Shown: piece after piece, positions 1-8,649 of the stretch
Position numbering within the stretch: position 1 is the first letter of the stretch
How the letters are laid out: every line of letters starts with the position of its first letter
Assembly (NCBI GenBank): GCA_963803115.1
Contig: CAWDLN010000006.1
Location: forward strand, 186,001 to 250,000
Origin: DATBGZ01 sp963803115
Lineage (GTDB): Bacteria > Actinomycetota > Actinomycetes > Mycobacteriales > Micromonosporaceae
Length of the DNA: 64,000 bases
Reading direction: 5' to 3'
Position numbers and translations under genes: made by a program
Notes under the pieces: model-generated
The model's database searches: none
Seen by the model: the letters and a program-made list of their open reading frames with translations, nothing else
Told to the model about the DNA's origin: nothing

Positions 1-2
1 GC

Positions 3-74
3 GTCCTCTTTGGACTCGTGTGGTTTTACGTTCTCCGGGTACGGCGCGGCGTCCTCGGCCGTCAAGGGCGCTGA
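3..74 (+). CDS. C-terminal end of a membrane protein (partial)
   Basis: The window opens inside a plus-strand frame that ends at TGA 72-74. The 23 visible residues are hydrophobic (VLFGLVWFYVLRV) and then basic (RRGVLGRQGR), which looks like a last transmembrane helix with a positively charged cytoplasmic tail. In related actinobacteria a small DUF4233 membrane protein lies between folC and ndk, so this could be its end; that is inference from gene order only. It overlaps the convergent VOC gene by about 13 bp. Confidence 0.4.
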   Translation, partial: VLFGLVWFYVLRVRRGVLGRQGR

Positions 75-1225
75 CGCCATTCGGTCAGCGCCACCCCGTG
101 CCCGTCCGGGTCACGAAAGGTCGCCTTCCACAGTTCCAGATCATCACTGCGGCTGACCATCTTCGGCCGGTGGCTGAAGTCGACTCCCTTCCTGAGCAGG
201 TCTGCGTAGGCGGCTTCGATGTCGGGAACCTGGATATGCAGGTGGCCCACCCGACGGTCGATGCCGGAGAAATCGGCCATGTGCTGCAACAGAATCCGCG
301 CGCCGCCGTACTCGACGACCGCGTTGCCGGAGGCCGAGTAGACGATGGTGAAACCCAACTTCTCCGTATAGAAGCGCAGCGATCTGTCCAGGTCCGACAC
401 GATCAGCATGCCGCCGATCGCGCCCGCGTCTCGCTCTGCCGGGGCAGGACTGTCCGCCGGCACCTCGGTTCCGGCCTCGGTCACCCGCAGCACCGGTTGC
501 TCGGCCGGTCGGGGCACGGGAATCGTCCGCGACGGAATGGGCGGTTCGAAGTCGGAACGGTCCACATCGGCCGGATCGAAGTCCGGATACTCGAAGCTTG
601 CCGGCGCTGGCGTTCGTACCGTTGGCTCGTCGCTCAAAGCGGCATCCAGACCGTAGTCGTCGTTGAGGCTCGGATCCGCGTACGTCTCATGTAGATGCAC
701 CGTCGGCGTCGGGTCGCGCCGAGGCGGCGGAACAGTGCTTCGCGGCGGCGTGTACGAGCGAGGCGGTGTCGGCTCTGGTACGCGCACATAGCCCATCTCG
801 ACGAGGTCCCAGCGGACCCGAGGATGGCGCGGGTCGCCCGGCTCGACGTCGACCGGCAGCGTCTGGCCCGGCTGCGGCCATCGCGCCAACGGCACGGCCG
901 GGTCCTTGACCCTGACCTCGGCCGGCGCCCGGCCGGCCAGGTTGAGCCGCAGCTTCATGTCGCACCTGCCGACGATGACGCCTACCGGAGGAGTCGAGAC
1001 GCTCAACACGTAGGCGGTGGTGAGGTCCGGCCGGCGCGGATTGTTTCGCAGTCCGAGTAGGAACACCGTCAGACCGGCGGCGACAAGTAGGCCCGCGGAC
1101 ACCAGCAACAGCATCAGACTCGAGCTGCCCCAGGCCACGGCAGCGAGGTAGACCGCAACCACAACCGTGAATATCAAGAGAATGCGCTGGATGTCGGTCA
1201 GCTGCCACCGACGATTCTGTCGCAC
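62..1225 (-). CDS. Membrane-anchored VOC (glyoxalase/dioxygenase) domain protein
   Basis: 387 aa, GTG start preceded by an AAGGG-type ribosome site. Residues about 13-57 form two adjacent hydrophobic helices. About 60-160 is a small soluble region (VIVGRCDMKLRLNL..., ending PRVRWDLVEMGY), and 160-270 is a proline-rich acidic linker. The last about 115 residues are a VOC fold: MLIVSDLDRSLRFYTEKLGF at the start, a GHLHIQVPD strand and FRDPDGHGVALTEW at the end, the positions where VOC enzymes carry metal ligands (His, Glu). The substrate cannot be told. The combination of two N-terminal membrane helices with a C-terminal VOC domain is unusual; VOC proteins are normally soluble and about 120-150 aa. 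Convergent with the membrane protein at the window edge and divergent from eccE. Confidence 0.75.
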   Translation of the reverse strand: MRQNRRWQLTDIQRILLIFTVVVAVYLAAVAWGSSSLMLLLVSAGLLVAAGLTVFLLGLRNNPRRPDLTTAYVLSVSTPPVGVIVGRCDMKLRLNLAGRAPAEVRVKDPAVPLARWPQPGQTLPVDVEPGDPRHPRVRWDLVEMGYVRVPEPTPPRSYTPPRSTVPPPRRDPTPTVHLHETYADPSLNDDYGLDAALSDEPTVRTPAPASFEYPDFDPADVDRSDFEPPIPSRTIPVPRPAEQPVLRVTEAGTEVPADSPAPAERDAGAIGGMLIVSDLDRSLRFYTEKLGFTIVYSASGNAVVEYGGARILLQHMADFSGIDRRVGHLHIQVPDIEAAYADLLRKGVDFSHRPKMVSRSDDLELWKATFRDPDGHGVALTEWRQRP

Positions 1226-1346
1226 CCGTATCAGCCCTTCTCGCGCCCGCGGGCGTACGCGATCCTTGGCGCGAGGCTACGGCCACCCGAGGGACAACGG
1301 AAGTCTTACGCTCTCAGCGAGTCGCACGTCTCGATATGGAGGGTCC

Positions 1347-2483
1347 ATGCTTCGAACCACCCGGGTACGGGCGGGCCAGCTCATCGTGGCGGAGGTCGCT
1401 CTGGCGGCGGCCGTCGGGGCAGCCTTCGGGCCCGGCTGGGTGTTTCTCGGCGTGGTTGCGTTGACGGCGGCTGTCCTGCTCGCAACGTTCGGGCGAGCCG
1501 GCGGACGGTGGTGGTACGAGGCGGTGGCCAGCCAACACCGGTTCCGTCGGCGGCGCCGACTGGCCGCGGCCCGTGTCGTGGCGGCCGCGGTGGGTGGCGG
1601 TTCCGATCCGCCACACCTGCCATGGCTGCGCACACTCGCACCCACCCTGACGATCCGACCGGTAACGGTCGGCGCCGCCACGGTCGGCGTCGGGGCCGAC
1701 CACGACGGGTGGTTCGCCGCCGTCGAAGTGGGATCGCTGTGGGACGACGACCCGATCGTCGCCTCGGATGGTGAGGCGACGATCGAAAGCCCGTGGGCCC
1801 CCGGTGCCGTCGCGCGACTACCCGCGGGACCCGTGCCGTACCCGGAACTTGCGGCGCTGACCAAGGCCGGCCCCGACCGTGCCGGCGTCTCGTGCGTCCA
1901 GGTCGTCATCGTCGCCGGAGCATCGATCGGCGAGCCGCGGCCGGCCTGGGTCGCGGTACGGGTGTCTCCGCGGGATGCGCTCGCAGCGGAACGTTCAGGC
2001 GGCTTGGCAGCCGTCGAGCGGACCGTGGCCGCGGCGGCGCTGCGGGCCGCCCGCACGCTGGACGGCCACGGCTGGCCCGCCCACACCGTCGACTCCGACC
2101 GATTGCACGGCGTCCTCGCGGAGGCCGTCGGCCTCGACGGTCCGCCGCAGGAACATTGGAGCGTGTGGCGGTCGGGCCGGCTCGCGCGCACCCACTACGA
2201 GCTCACCGGGTGGACGGCTCCCCGCGGCACGGTGGCCGTTGGCATCACTCAGGTAGCGGTTTCATTCACCGCCCACGGCGAGCCGGGCGTGCTGGCCGTG
2301 GTCGCGGCGCTGCCGAGCGCGCTCGGCCGGATCTGCCGGGAGGTGGTGCGGACGTGCGGCGACGTCGGAGTACGGCTGCGACGGCTCGACGGCGAACACG
2401 CCCTCGCGGCGTATGCGATGGCGCCGACTGCGGCGTTGCCGGCGAATTCGGCAAGCCGCGCAACGCGCGAGACCGTGAGATGA
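1347..2483 (+). CDS. EccE-like type VII secretion protein
   Basis: 378 aa. The frame is open further upstream, but ATG 1347 has a GGAGGG ribosome site 4 nt before it and begins right before the membrane segments, so it was chosen. Residues about 12-50 hold two hydrophobic helices (LIVAEVALAAAVGAAFGPGW and VFLGVVALTAAVLLATF), followed by a basic stretch and a large soluble domain. The domain has the EccE-like pattern VAVRVSPRDALAAERSGGLAAVERTV...AARTLDGHGWPAHTVDSDRL and, later, HWSVWRSGRLARTHYELTGW. EccE is a membrane subunit of ESX/type VII secretion. No other type VII gene (eccB, eccC, eccD, mycP, esx) is in this window, so it is isolated here between a VOC gene and ndk. Family assignment rests on overall pattern; function as a secretion subunit is inferred. 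Confidence 0.65.
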   Translation: MLRTTRVRAGQLIVAEVALAAAVGAAFGPGWVFLGVVALTAAVLLATFGRAGGRWWYEAVASQHRFRRRRRLAAARVVAAAVGGGSDPPHLPWLRTLAPTLTIRPVTVGAATVGVGADHDGWFAAVEVGSLWDDDPIVASDGEATIESPWAPGAVARLPAGPVPYPELAALTKAGPDRAGVSCVQVVIVAGASIGEPRPAWVAVRVSPRDALAAERSGGLAAVERTVAAAALRAARTLDGHGWPAHTVDSDRLHGVLAEAVGLDGPPQEHWSVWRSGRLARTHYELTGWTAPRGTVAVGITQVAVSFTAHGEPGVLAVVAALPSALGRICREVVRTCGDVGVRLRRLDGEHALAAYAMAPTAALPANSASRATRETVR

Positions 2484-2551
2484 CCACGGCGGGCCGGATG
2501 ACGCCGTCGGCGGCGCCCTGACTAGGCTGCTGGCCGACGAAGGGGTGCAGC

Positions 2552-2971
2552 GTGGCTGAAGGCATCGAGCGAACGTTAGTCCTGATCAAGCCGGACGCGG
2601 TCAGGCGAGGGCTGGTCGGCGAGGTGCTCGCGCGGTTTGAGCGCAAGGGTCTCTCGATCGACAGCATGGTCCTGCGGACGATGGATGCCGACCTCGCCGA
2701 CCGCCATTATGCGGAGCATCTGGACAAGGAGTTCTACCCGCCGCTGAAGCAGTTCATGACCGGCGGCCCGCTCGTGGCCCTGATTCTCAGCGGAGATCGG
2801 GCGATTGACGTGGTGCGTGCCCTGGTCGGGGCAACCGACGGGCGGGTGGCCGCGGCCGGCACCATCCGGGGCGATCTGTCGCTGTCCAATCGCGAGAACC
2901 TCGTGCACGCCTCGGACGGTCCCGACAGCGCCCAACGCGAGATCGCCCTCTGGTTTCCCCCGCTGGCGTAA
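2552..2971 (+). CDS. ndk: Nucleoside diphosphate kinase
   Basis: 139 aa, GTG start with AAGGGG upstream. Transfers the gamma phosphate from ATP to NDPs through a phosphohistidine. The opening ERTLVLIKPDAVRRGLVGEV is the family signature and NLVHASDGPDSA holds the catalytic histidine near residue 117 (most homologues have NxxHGSDS, so Ala-Ser here is a mild variant). Length is standard for a hexameric bacterial enzyme. It lies 68 bp after eccE and is followed by the ileS leader. Confidence 0.97.
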   Translation: MAEGIERTLVLIKPDAVRRGLVGEVLARFERKGLSIDSMVLRTMDADLADRHYAEHLDKEFYPPLKQFMTGGPLVALILSGDRAIDVVRALVGATDGRVAAAGTIRGDLSLSNRENLVHASDGPDSAQREIALWFPPLA

Positions 2972-3011
2972 ACCCGGTCGTGGTCAGCGGGCCGGCTCGG
3001 GTAGCCTTGGT

Positions 3012-3222
3012 CCAGCGGCATTGACCCGGCCATCACCGGTGAGCCTCCGGAAGAACAGATCCCTCGGATCGCAGTAGAACCGGACGGGATTCGGCCCGTT
3101 ACAGCCGACGAACGAGCGGGTCCCAGCCTCGGCTGGGGCCAAGCGAGGTGGTACCGCGGGCCCTGGGCTCGTCCTCGCGCGGTAGACCAAGACTCTTGGA
3201 CCAGCGCGAGGAGAACGACCAG
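3012..3222 (+). promoter_or_regulatory. T-box riboswitch of ileS (translational type, AUC specifier)
   Basis: Leader between ndk and ileS. The short stem I of actinobacterial ileS T-boxes is seen at about 3022-3050 with ATC at 3032-3034 as specifier codon (isoleucine). The T-box core GGTGGTACCGCG lies at 3147-3158; TGGT at 3149-3152 can pair with the ACCA end of uncharged tRNA-Ile. Downstream, TCCTCGCGC (3172-3180) is a perfect complement of GCGCGAGGA (3204-3212), which contains the ileS Shine-Dalgarno, with an inner CCAAG/CTTGG stem between. No run of U follows, so control is at translation: uncharged tRNA should free the ribosome site. This matches the known actinobacterial class. Confidence 0.93.
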
Positions 3223-6200
3223 ATGGCGTACCCGAAGAACGCCCCCGACCGTGTAGGCGTACCGGCGAGTCCCAGCCTGCCCGAGGTCGAGCGGCGGGTG
3301 CTCGACTACTGGGCCAACGACAAGACGTTCGTCGCGTCCGTCGAGGCCCGCGATCCCGGCGTCAACGGTGCCAACGAATACGTCTTTTACGACGGCCCAC
3401 CGTTCGCCAACGGATTGCCGCATTACGGACACCTGCTCACCGGCTACGTCAAGGACGTGGTGCCCCGCTACCAGACCATGCTCGGTCGCCGGGTCGAGCG
3501 GCGGTTCGGTTGGGACTGTCATGGCCTGCCGGCCGAGGTAGAGGCCGAGAAGCAACTCGGCCTGTCGACCAAGCAGGAGATCCTCGAGCTCGGCGTCGGG
3601 AAGTTCAACGAGGCGTGTCGGGTCTCCGTACTCAAGTACACCCAGGACTGGGAGCGCTACGTCACCCGCCAGGCCCGGTGGGTCGACTTCACCAACGACT
3701 ACAAGACGCTTGATCTGTCCTATATGGAAAGCGTCATGTGGGCATTCAAGAGCCTGCACGACAAGGGGCTGATCTATGAGGGCTTCCGGGTGTTGGCGTA
3801 CTGCTGGCGGTGCGAGACCCCGCTGAGCAACACCGAGACCCGGATGGACGACGTCTATCGCGATCGGCAGGATCCGGCGCTCACGGTCTGGTTCCGGTTG
3901 CTCACCAAGACCGGCCGGCCGTCGAAGGAGCGGATCGCCGTCTGGACGACCACGCCGTGGACGCTGCCGTCGAACCTGGCCCTGGCGGTCGGTCCCGACG
4001 TGACCTACGCCGTGCTGGAGAAGGACGGCGAGAAGGCATACGTCGGCGAGGCCCGCCTGGCGTACTACGAGAAGGACCTTCAGGGCTGGACCCAGACCGG
4101 AACGGTCAAGGGCAAGAAGCTGGCCGGTCGACGGTATGAGCCCCTCTTCGACTTCCTCGTCGACCAGGCCGGCCCCAACGCGTTCCAGGTATTCACGGCG
4201 GATTTCGTCACCACCGAGGACGGCACCGGTGTCGTCCACTGTGCTCCGGCCTTCGGCGAGGACGACCAGACACTCTGCAACGCCAACGGAATCCCCACCG
4301 TGGTCACTGTGGACGATCACACCAAGTTCACCGGGCTGGTCCCGCCGTACCAGGGGATGCAGGTTTTCGAGGCGAACAAGCCGATCACCCGGGAGCTCAA
4401 GGACCGGGGCGTGGTCGTGCGGCACGACACGTACACCCACTCGTACCCGCATTGCTGGCGTTGCGACACACCGCTGGTCTACAAGGCGGTCTCGTCCTGG
4501 TTCGTGGCGGTCACGCAGTTCCGCGACCGCATGGTGGAGCTCAACCAGCAGATCACGTGGGTGCCCGGACACGTGAAGGATGGCTCGTTCGGAAAGTGGC
4601 TCGCGAACGCACGCGACTGGTCGATCAGCCGCAACCGCTTCTGGGGCTCGCCGATCCCGGCGTGGCGGTCGGACAATCCTGCGTACCCCCGCACAGACAT
4701 CTACGGCTCACTGGCCGAACTCGAGCGGGACTTCGGAGTGACCGTCACGGACTTGCACCGACCGATGGTGGACGAGCTGGTCCGTCCGAACCCCGACGAC
4801 CCGACCGGCAAGTCGATGATGCGCCGTGTCCCGGAGGTGCTGGACTGCTGGTTCGAATCCGGGTCCATGCCGTTCGCTCAGGTGCACTACCCGTTCGAGA
4901 ACGCGGATTGGTTCGAGCATCACTATCCGGGCGACTTCATCGTCGAGTACATCGGACAGACGCGGGGCTGGTTCTACACCATGCACGTCTTGGCCACGGC
5001 ACTGTTTGACCGGCCGGCCTTCCGGACGTGTGTCAGCCACGGCATCCTGCAGGGCTCGGATGGCCGCAAGATGTCCAAGAGCCTGCGCAACTACCCCGAC
5101 GTCTACGAGATGTTCGAGGTGTACGGCTCAGACGCGATGCGCTGGATGCTCATGTCCTCCCCGGTGATCCGGGGCGGCGACATGCCAGTGACCGAAGGCG
5201 CTATCCGGGATTCGGTGCGGCACGTCCTGCTTCCACTGTGGAACGTCTGGTACTTCTTCTCGCTCTACGCGAACGCGGAGTCGTACGAGGCTTCGGTGCG
5301 GACGGATAGCACGAACCTGCTCGACCGGTATGTGCTGGCGAAGACGGGCGAACTTGTGGCGACCGTCACCGAGCAGATGGACGGGTACGACATCAGCGGG
5401 GCCTGCCAGACCGTGCGGTCCTATTTGGACGCATTGACCAACTGGTACGTGCGCCGATCCCGGGACCGGTTCTGGTCGGGCGATCGGGACGCGTTCGACA
5501 CGCTGCACACCGTGTTGGAGACGCTCGCTCGGGTGATGGCGCCGCTCGCGCCGATGACCGCAGAGGAGATCTGGCGCGGGCTTACGGGGGACCGCTCCGT
5601 GCATCTCGCCTCCTGGCCGTCGGCGGAGGCTTTCCCGGCCGACCCGGAACTCGTGTCCACGATGGACTCGGTGCGGGATGTCTGTTCGGCGGCACTGTCG
5701 TTGCGTAAGGCTCGCAGCCTGCGGGTCCGGCTCCCACTTCGCACGCTCACGGTGGCGACCCCGGCCGCCACTGTGCTTGAGGCGTTCGCGGACCTGGTGG
5801 CGGACGAGGTCAACGTGAAGGAGGTCGTGTTCACCGAGGACGTCGCCGGCCACTGCGAGCAGGTGCTCACGGTGGTGCCCCGGGCACTCGGGCCGCGGGT
5901 CGGGGCGCAGGTACAGGAGGTCATCAAGGCGGTCAAGGCCGGCGAGTGGTCCCTTATCGACGGCCGGCCAGTGGCCGCCGGGGTCGCGCTCGAGGACGGC
6001 GAGTACGAGTTGCGGCTCGTGGCTTCCGCCGCGGGTGGTTCCAGCCAGGCGGCGCCGCTGGGTGCCGGCGAGGGTGTGGTGATCCTCGACACCGAGGTGA
6101 CGCCCGAGCTGGCGGCCGAAGGCCTCGCCCGGGACGTGATCCGGGTCGTCCAGCAAGCCCGCCGAGAGGCCGGGCTCGATATATCGGACCGTATTGCTCT

Positions 6201-6369
6201 GGTCGTCGAGGCGCCTGCTCCGGTTGCGGCGGCGGTCGAGAAGCACCGTGAGTTCGTGGCCGCGGAGACGCTCGCCACCTCGCTCAAGCTGGGCAACGCG
6301 GGTAAGGCCGCCTTCAGCGGCGAGGCCGGGGATAGCGAGACGGTACGAGTCGCCGTGGCCCGCGCCTGA
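3223..6369 (+). CDS. ileS: Isoleucyl-tRNA synthetase
   Basis: 1048 aa. ATG 3223 was chosen because GCGAGGAGAA lies 9 nt upstream and is the sequestered site of the T-box; the frame is open upstream but only across the riboswitch. Class I signatures: HYGH at residues 67-70 and KMSKS at about 616-620. The editing domain lies between them (WTTTPWTLPSNLA and later EDGTGVVHCAPAFGEDD). The anticodon-binding region includes NWYVRRSRDRFW. The C-terminus lacks the Cys-rich zinc module of the E. coli type and has the long form seen in eukaryotes and many actinobacteria (IleRS2-like, often naturally mupirocin tolerant; that property is not shown here). A hairpin terminator follows at 6382-6417. Confidence 0.98.
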   Translation: MAYPKNAPDRVGVPASPSLPEVERRVLDYWANDKTFVASVEARDPGVNGANEYVFYDGPPFANGLPHYGHLLTGYVKDVVPRYQTMLGRRVERRFGWDCHGLPAEVEAEKQLGLSTKQEILELGVGKFNEACRVSVLKYTQDWERYVTRQARWVDFTNDYKTLDLSYMESVMWAFKSLHDKGLIYEGFRVLAYCWRCETPLSNTETRMDDVYRDRQDPALTVWFRLLTKTGRPSKERIAVWTTTPWTLPSNLALAVGPDVTYAVLEKDGEKAYVGEARLAYYEKDLQGWTQTGTVKGKKLAGRRYEPLFDFLVDQAGPNAFQVFTADFVTTEDGTGVVHCAPAFGEDDQTLCNANGIPTVVTVDDHTKFTGLVPPYQGMQVFEANKPITRELKDRGVVVRHDTYTHSYPHCWRCDTPLVYKAVSSWFVAVTQFRDRMVELNQQITWVPGHVKDGSFGKWLANARDWSISRNRFWGSPIPAWRSDNPAYPRTDIYGSLAELERDFGVTVTDLHRPMVDELVRPNPDDPTGKSMMRRVPEVLDCWFESGSMPFAQVHYPFENADWFEHHYPGDFIVEYIGQTRGWFYTMHVLATALFDRPAFRTCVSHGILQGSDGRKMSKSLRNYPDVYEMFEVYGSDAMRWMLMSSPVIRGGDMPVTEGAIRDSVRHVLLPLWNVWYFFSLYANAESYEASVRTDSTNLLDRYVLAKTGELVATVTEQMDGYDISGACQTVRSYLDALTNWYVRRSRDRFWSGDRDAFDTLHTVLETLARVMAPLAPMTAEEIWRGLTGDRSVHLASWPSAEAFPADPELVSTMDSVRDVCSAALSLRKARSLRVRLPLRTLTVATPAATVLEAFADLVADEVNVKEVVFTEDVAGHCEQVLTVVPRALGPRVGAQVQEVIKAVKAGEWSLIDGRPVAAGVALEDGEYELRLVASAAGGSSQAAPLGAGEGVVILDTEVTPELAAEGLARDVIRVVQQARREAGLDISDRIALVVEAPAPVAAAVEKHREFVAAETLATSLKLGNAGKAAFSGEAGDSETVRVAVARA

Positions 6370-6381
6370 CCTGATCGACGA

Positions 6382-6417
6382 AACGGCACCTCGTGGAGTG
6401 CTCCGCGGGGTGCCGTT
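6382..6417 (+). terminator. Rho-independent terminator after ileS
   Basis: AACGGCACC (6382-6390) pairs with GGTGCCGTT (6409-6417). The interior CGTGGAG/CTCCGCG extends the stem, and TCCTTTG follows. It lies 13 bp after the ileS stop. Confidence 0.85.
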
Positions 6418-6498
6418 CCTTTGACAGAGACCACTGGGACGAGCTGATCATGCGCTACCCTCCGCGAAACGCCATGATCAGCCGATGGAGGCCCCTGG

Positions 6499-7122
6499 AT
6501 GCTTAGACGAGTGATGAGCGGCGTCGGCGTCGCTGGTACCACCCTGATGGCAATACTCGCCTTGGCCGCTTGCGGCAGTGATCCACCGCCGAACCCCGGC
6601 GGCGGCCCAGGTAACGGCGGCACGGGCGACGGGGACGGTTCTGGCGGCGGCGGGTCGAACGCCGCTGCGTATGTCATCAAGACTGATCTCTGCACGGAGG
6701 CGGACTTCGGTCCGCTGAAGGCAGTCCTGCCATCCGTCACCAACCTGAAGCCGCAGAAGCTGGACCGGGATCTGGGCACGCTCTACGCCTGCGACGGCAA
6801 TGCCGGCAAGTCGGAGGCGTACAACGACATCGGGTTCATCACGGTGGTCGCCTACTTCTACAAGACCCAGGAATCGGCGGATACCGAGTTCGAGTCGAGT
6901 ACGAATCCCAAGTTCATGGACGACATCCAACCCATCAGCGGTCTGGGCCAACGCGCCGCCAGTTTCATTGACGGGCCGGCGGTCGAAGTCGACGTGCAGG
7001 ACGGGACGTTCTTCCTCTCGATCAAGTGGTCGTCCAACGGTAGCGACGAGCCGCCGGCGGGCGTCCGGGAGGCTCTGGTCGCGATGGCCCAGGCCACTCT
7101 GCCGAAGCTCGAAGCGACCTGA
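6499..7122 (+). CDS. Putative secreted lipoprotein, DUF3558-like
   Basis: 207 aa; ATG 6499 follows GATGGAGG. The signal peptide is LRRVMSGVG...LMAILALAAC with lipobox LAAC, so Cys25 is the predicted lipidated residue. A Gly/Asp/Pro-rich linker (residues 27-52) keeps the globular domain away from the membrane. The domain has two widely spaced cysteines (DLCTEADF and LYACDG) and a C-terminal helix, as in DUF3558-type lipoproteins, whose function is unknown. Single gene between terminators and a hypothetical gene. Confidence 0.8.
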   Translation: MLRRVMSGVGVAGTTLMAILALAACGSDPPPNPGGGPGNGGTGDGDGSGGGGSNAAAYVIKTDLCTEADFGPLKAVLPSVTNLKPQKLDRDLGTLYACDGNAGKSEAYNDIGFITVVAYFYKTQESADTEFESSTNPKFMDDIQPISGLGQRAASFIDGPAVEVDVQDGTFFLSIKWSSNGSDEPPAGVREALVAMAQATLPKLEAT

Positions 7123-7244
7123 TCGCGGGTGCTGGTCGGGTGCCGTCAACGACCGGTGCCCGACCAGCTCAGGGCGCGGCGGTGCCGGGCTTCGGACGGC
7201 GGCTGGGGCAGAATGCCACGAAGGAGGCACGGGAGGAGGTCCGG

Positions 7245-7835
7245 GTGACCGAGTCGTACACGGTGTTCTGGACCATCGATCGCTGGCTGGGCGCCTTGGC
7301 GTTGGGCCACCGGCCGCTTCCGGTGCTCTTCGGCGGCCCGCATCTGTCGGAGCCGAGCTTCCGCCGTGCGGGAGTCAAAGTTGGCGATCTGCTCTACCCG
7401 GTAGCGGTGATGAACCGGCAGGTCTACCTGATCGCCCGGATGCGAGTAAGGGAGATGCTGCTTCTCGGTCAGGAAGACGGCTCAACGCTGATCGACCAAC
7501 GGTTTCCCGAGTTCAAACTGTGGAAGCTGCTCGCTCCGACGTGCACCGAGGAAGTCGTGATCGGCGGTGAGGGGACGACCCTGCGGGCCGACCTGCCAAT
7601 TCCACCGGACATGCTGATGCGGCTCACGTTCCGCTCGCAGCGCGGGGAGCGCCCGCTCAAGTACGTCAAAGACGGCGAGCTTGCTCGGTCGGTCGGCCTG
7701 CACGGGATCTACCGCCTCGCGTCCGGCTCGGCCGAGGACATGGCCCGCCTGATCGATTCGCCATCCAGCGCACCGGCCCGCATCCCGAGGGCCGAACGAT
7801 GGAACGTCGCCGATCCCGAGGACGCCCTCTTCTGA
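7245..7835 (+). CDS. Conserved hypothetical protein
   Basis: 196 aa from GTG 7245, which has GGAGGAGGT upstream; the frame extends to 7140 but without a ribosome site. No family recognised. The protein is soluble, with aromatic residues at the N-terminus (TVFWTIDRWLGALALGHRPLPVLFGG), a central basic/hydrophobic domain and a charged C-terminal tail (AERWNVADPEDALF). It has the look of an actinobacterial orphan family rather than an enzyme with a catalytic signature. Confidence 0.75.
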   Translation: MTESYTVFWTIDRWLGALALGHRPLPVLFGGPHLSEPSFRRAGVKVGDLLYPVAVMNRQVYLIARMRVREMLLLGQEDGSTLIDQRFPEFKLWKLLAPTCTEEVVIGGEGTTLRADLPIPPDMLMRLTFRSQRGERPLKYVKDGELARSVGLHGIYRLASGSAEDMARLIDSPSSAPARIPRAERWNVADPEDALF

Positions 7836-7937
7836 CCCGGATGGGCCAACTCCGTTCCCGGCCTTTGGCCTCGCGACGCCGATTCAGGCCGGCGGCCCTA
7901 AAGTGGATTCGGAGATCCGGGTTCCTGGAGGGTTGGC

Positions 7938-8612
7938 GTGCCGCTGCTGTACACGTTCGGTCAGTACACCGTGGGGCCGGCGGTCCGGCTGGTTTGGCGG
8001 CCCACGGTGGAGGGACTGGAATTCCTACCGGACACCGGTGGCGCTGTTCTCGCCGGCAACCATCTCTCCGTTGCGGATGAGTACATTCTTGGCGCGGTGG
8101 TCCCCCGACATATCGCATTCTGGGCCAAATCGGATTACTTCAACGGCACCGGAGTGCGAGGGTGGGCGATGAAAGCGCTCATGAATGGGCTCGGTGCGAT
8201 CGAGGTGAACCGCGAGGGCGGTCGGGCCGCGTTGACCGCGCTCGACGCCGCCATCCCGGCGCTACGCACCGGCGACCTGGTCGGCGTCTATCCCGAGGGC
8301 ACCCGCTCGCCCGATGGCCGCCTCTACCGCGGCCGAACCGGCGTCGCCCGGCTGGCTTTGCTCGCCGAGGTGCCGATCATTCCCGTGGGTGTCATCGGGA
8401 CCGATGCCGTGCAGCCGATCGGCAAGCTCATCCCGAAGCTTGGCCCGAGGGTGACCGTGAAGTTCGGCAAGGCGATCGAGGTTGCGGGTCGATCGATGGA
8501 GAGCAGCAGCCTGCGCGCGATCACGGACGAGGTGATGCGAACCATCCAGGCGCTCACGGGGCAGGAGTACGTCGGGCGGTACGCCCCACGCCGGAGCGCC
8601 GCTCAGGCCTGA
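7938..8612 (+). CDS. 1-acyl-glycerol-3-phosphate acyltransferase family protein
   Basis: 224 aa, GTG start after GGAGGGTTGGC. PlsC-type acyltransferase: NHLSVADE near residues 41-48 is the HX4D catalytic motif, VYPEGTRSPDG holds the EGTR glycerol-phosphate binding motif, and VPIIPVGVIGTD is the fourth conserved block. These enzymes acylate lysophosphatidic acid, or related acceptors in mycobacteria-like lipids, at the membrane. Several paralogues usually exist, so the acceptor is uncertain. It ends in a convergent terminator at 8616-8649. Confidence 0.92.
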   Translation: MPLLYTFGQYTVGPAVRLVWRPTVEGLEFLPDTGGAVLAGNHLSVADEYILGAVVPRHIAFWAKSDYFNGTGVRGWAMKALMNGLGAIEVNREGGRAALTALDAAIPALRTGDLVGVYPEGTRSPDGRLYRGRTGVARLALLAEVPIIPVGVIGTDAVQPIGKLIPKLGPRVTVKFGKAIEVAGRSMESSSLRAITDEVMRTIQALTGQEYVGRYAPRRSAAQA

Positions 8613-8615
8613 GCC

Positions 8616-8649
8616 GGCACCGTCCGCCGGTTAACGGGAAGACGGTGCC
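8616..8649. terminator. Convergent (bidirectional) terminator
   Basis: GGCACCGTC (8616-8624) and GACGGTGCC (8641-8649) form a perfect 9-bp stem between the stop of the plsC-like gene and the stop of the minus-strand gene, whose last codons lie inside the hairpin. Confidence 0.7.

Noticed and set aside
2734..4572. 612-codon minus-strand frame across ndk and ileS
   Set aside because: Antisense shadow of two clearly identified genes.
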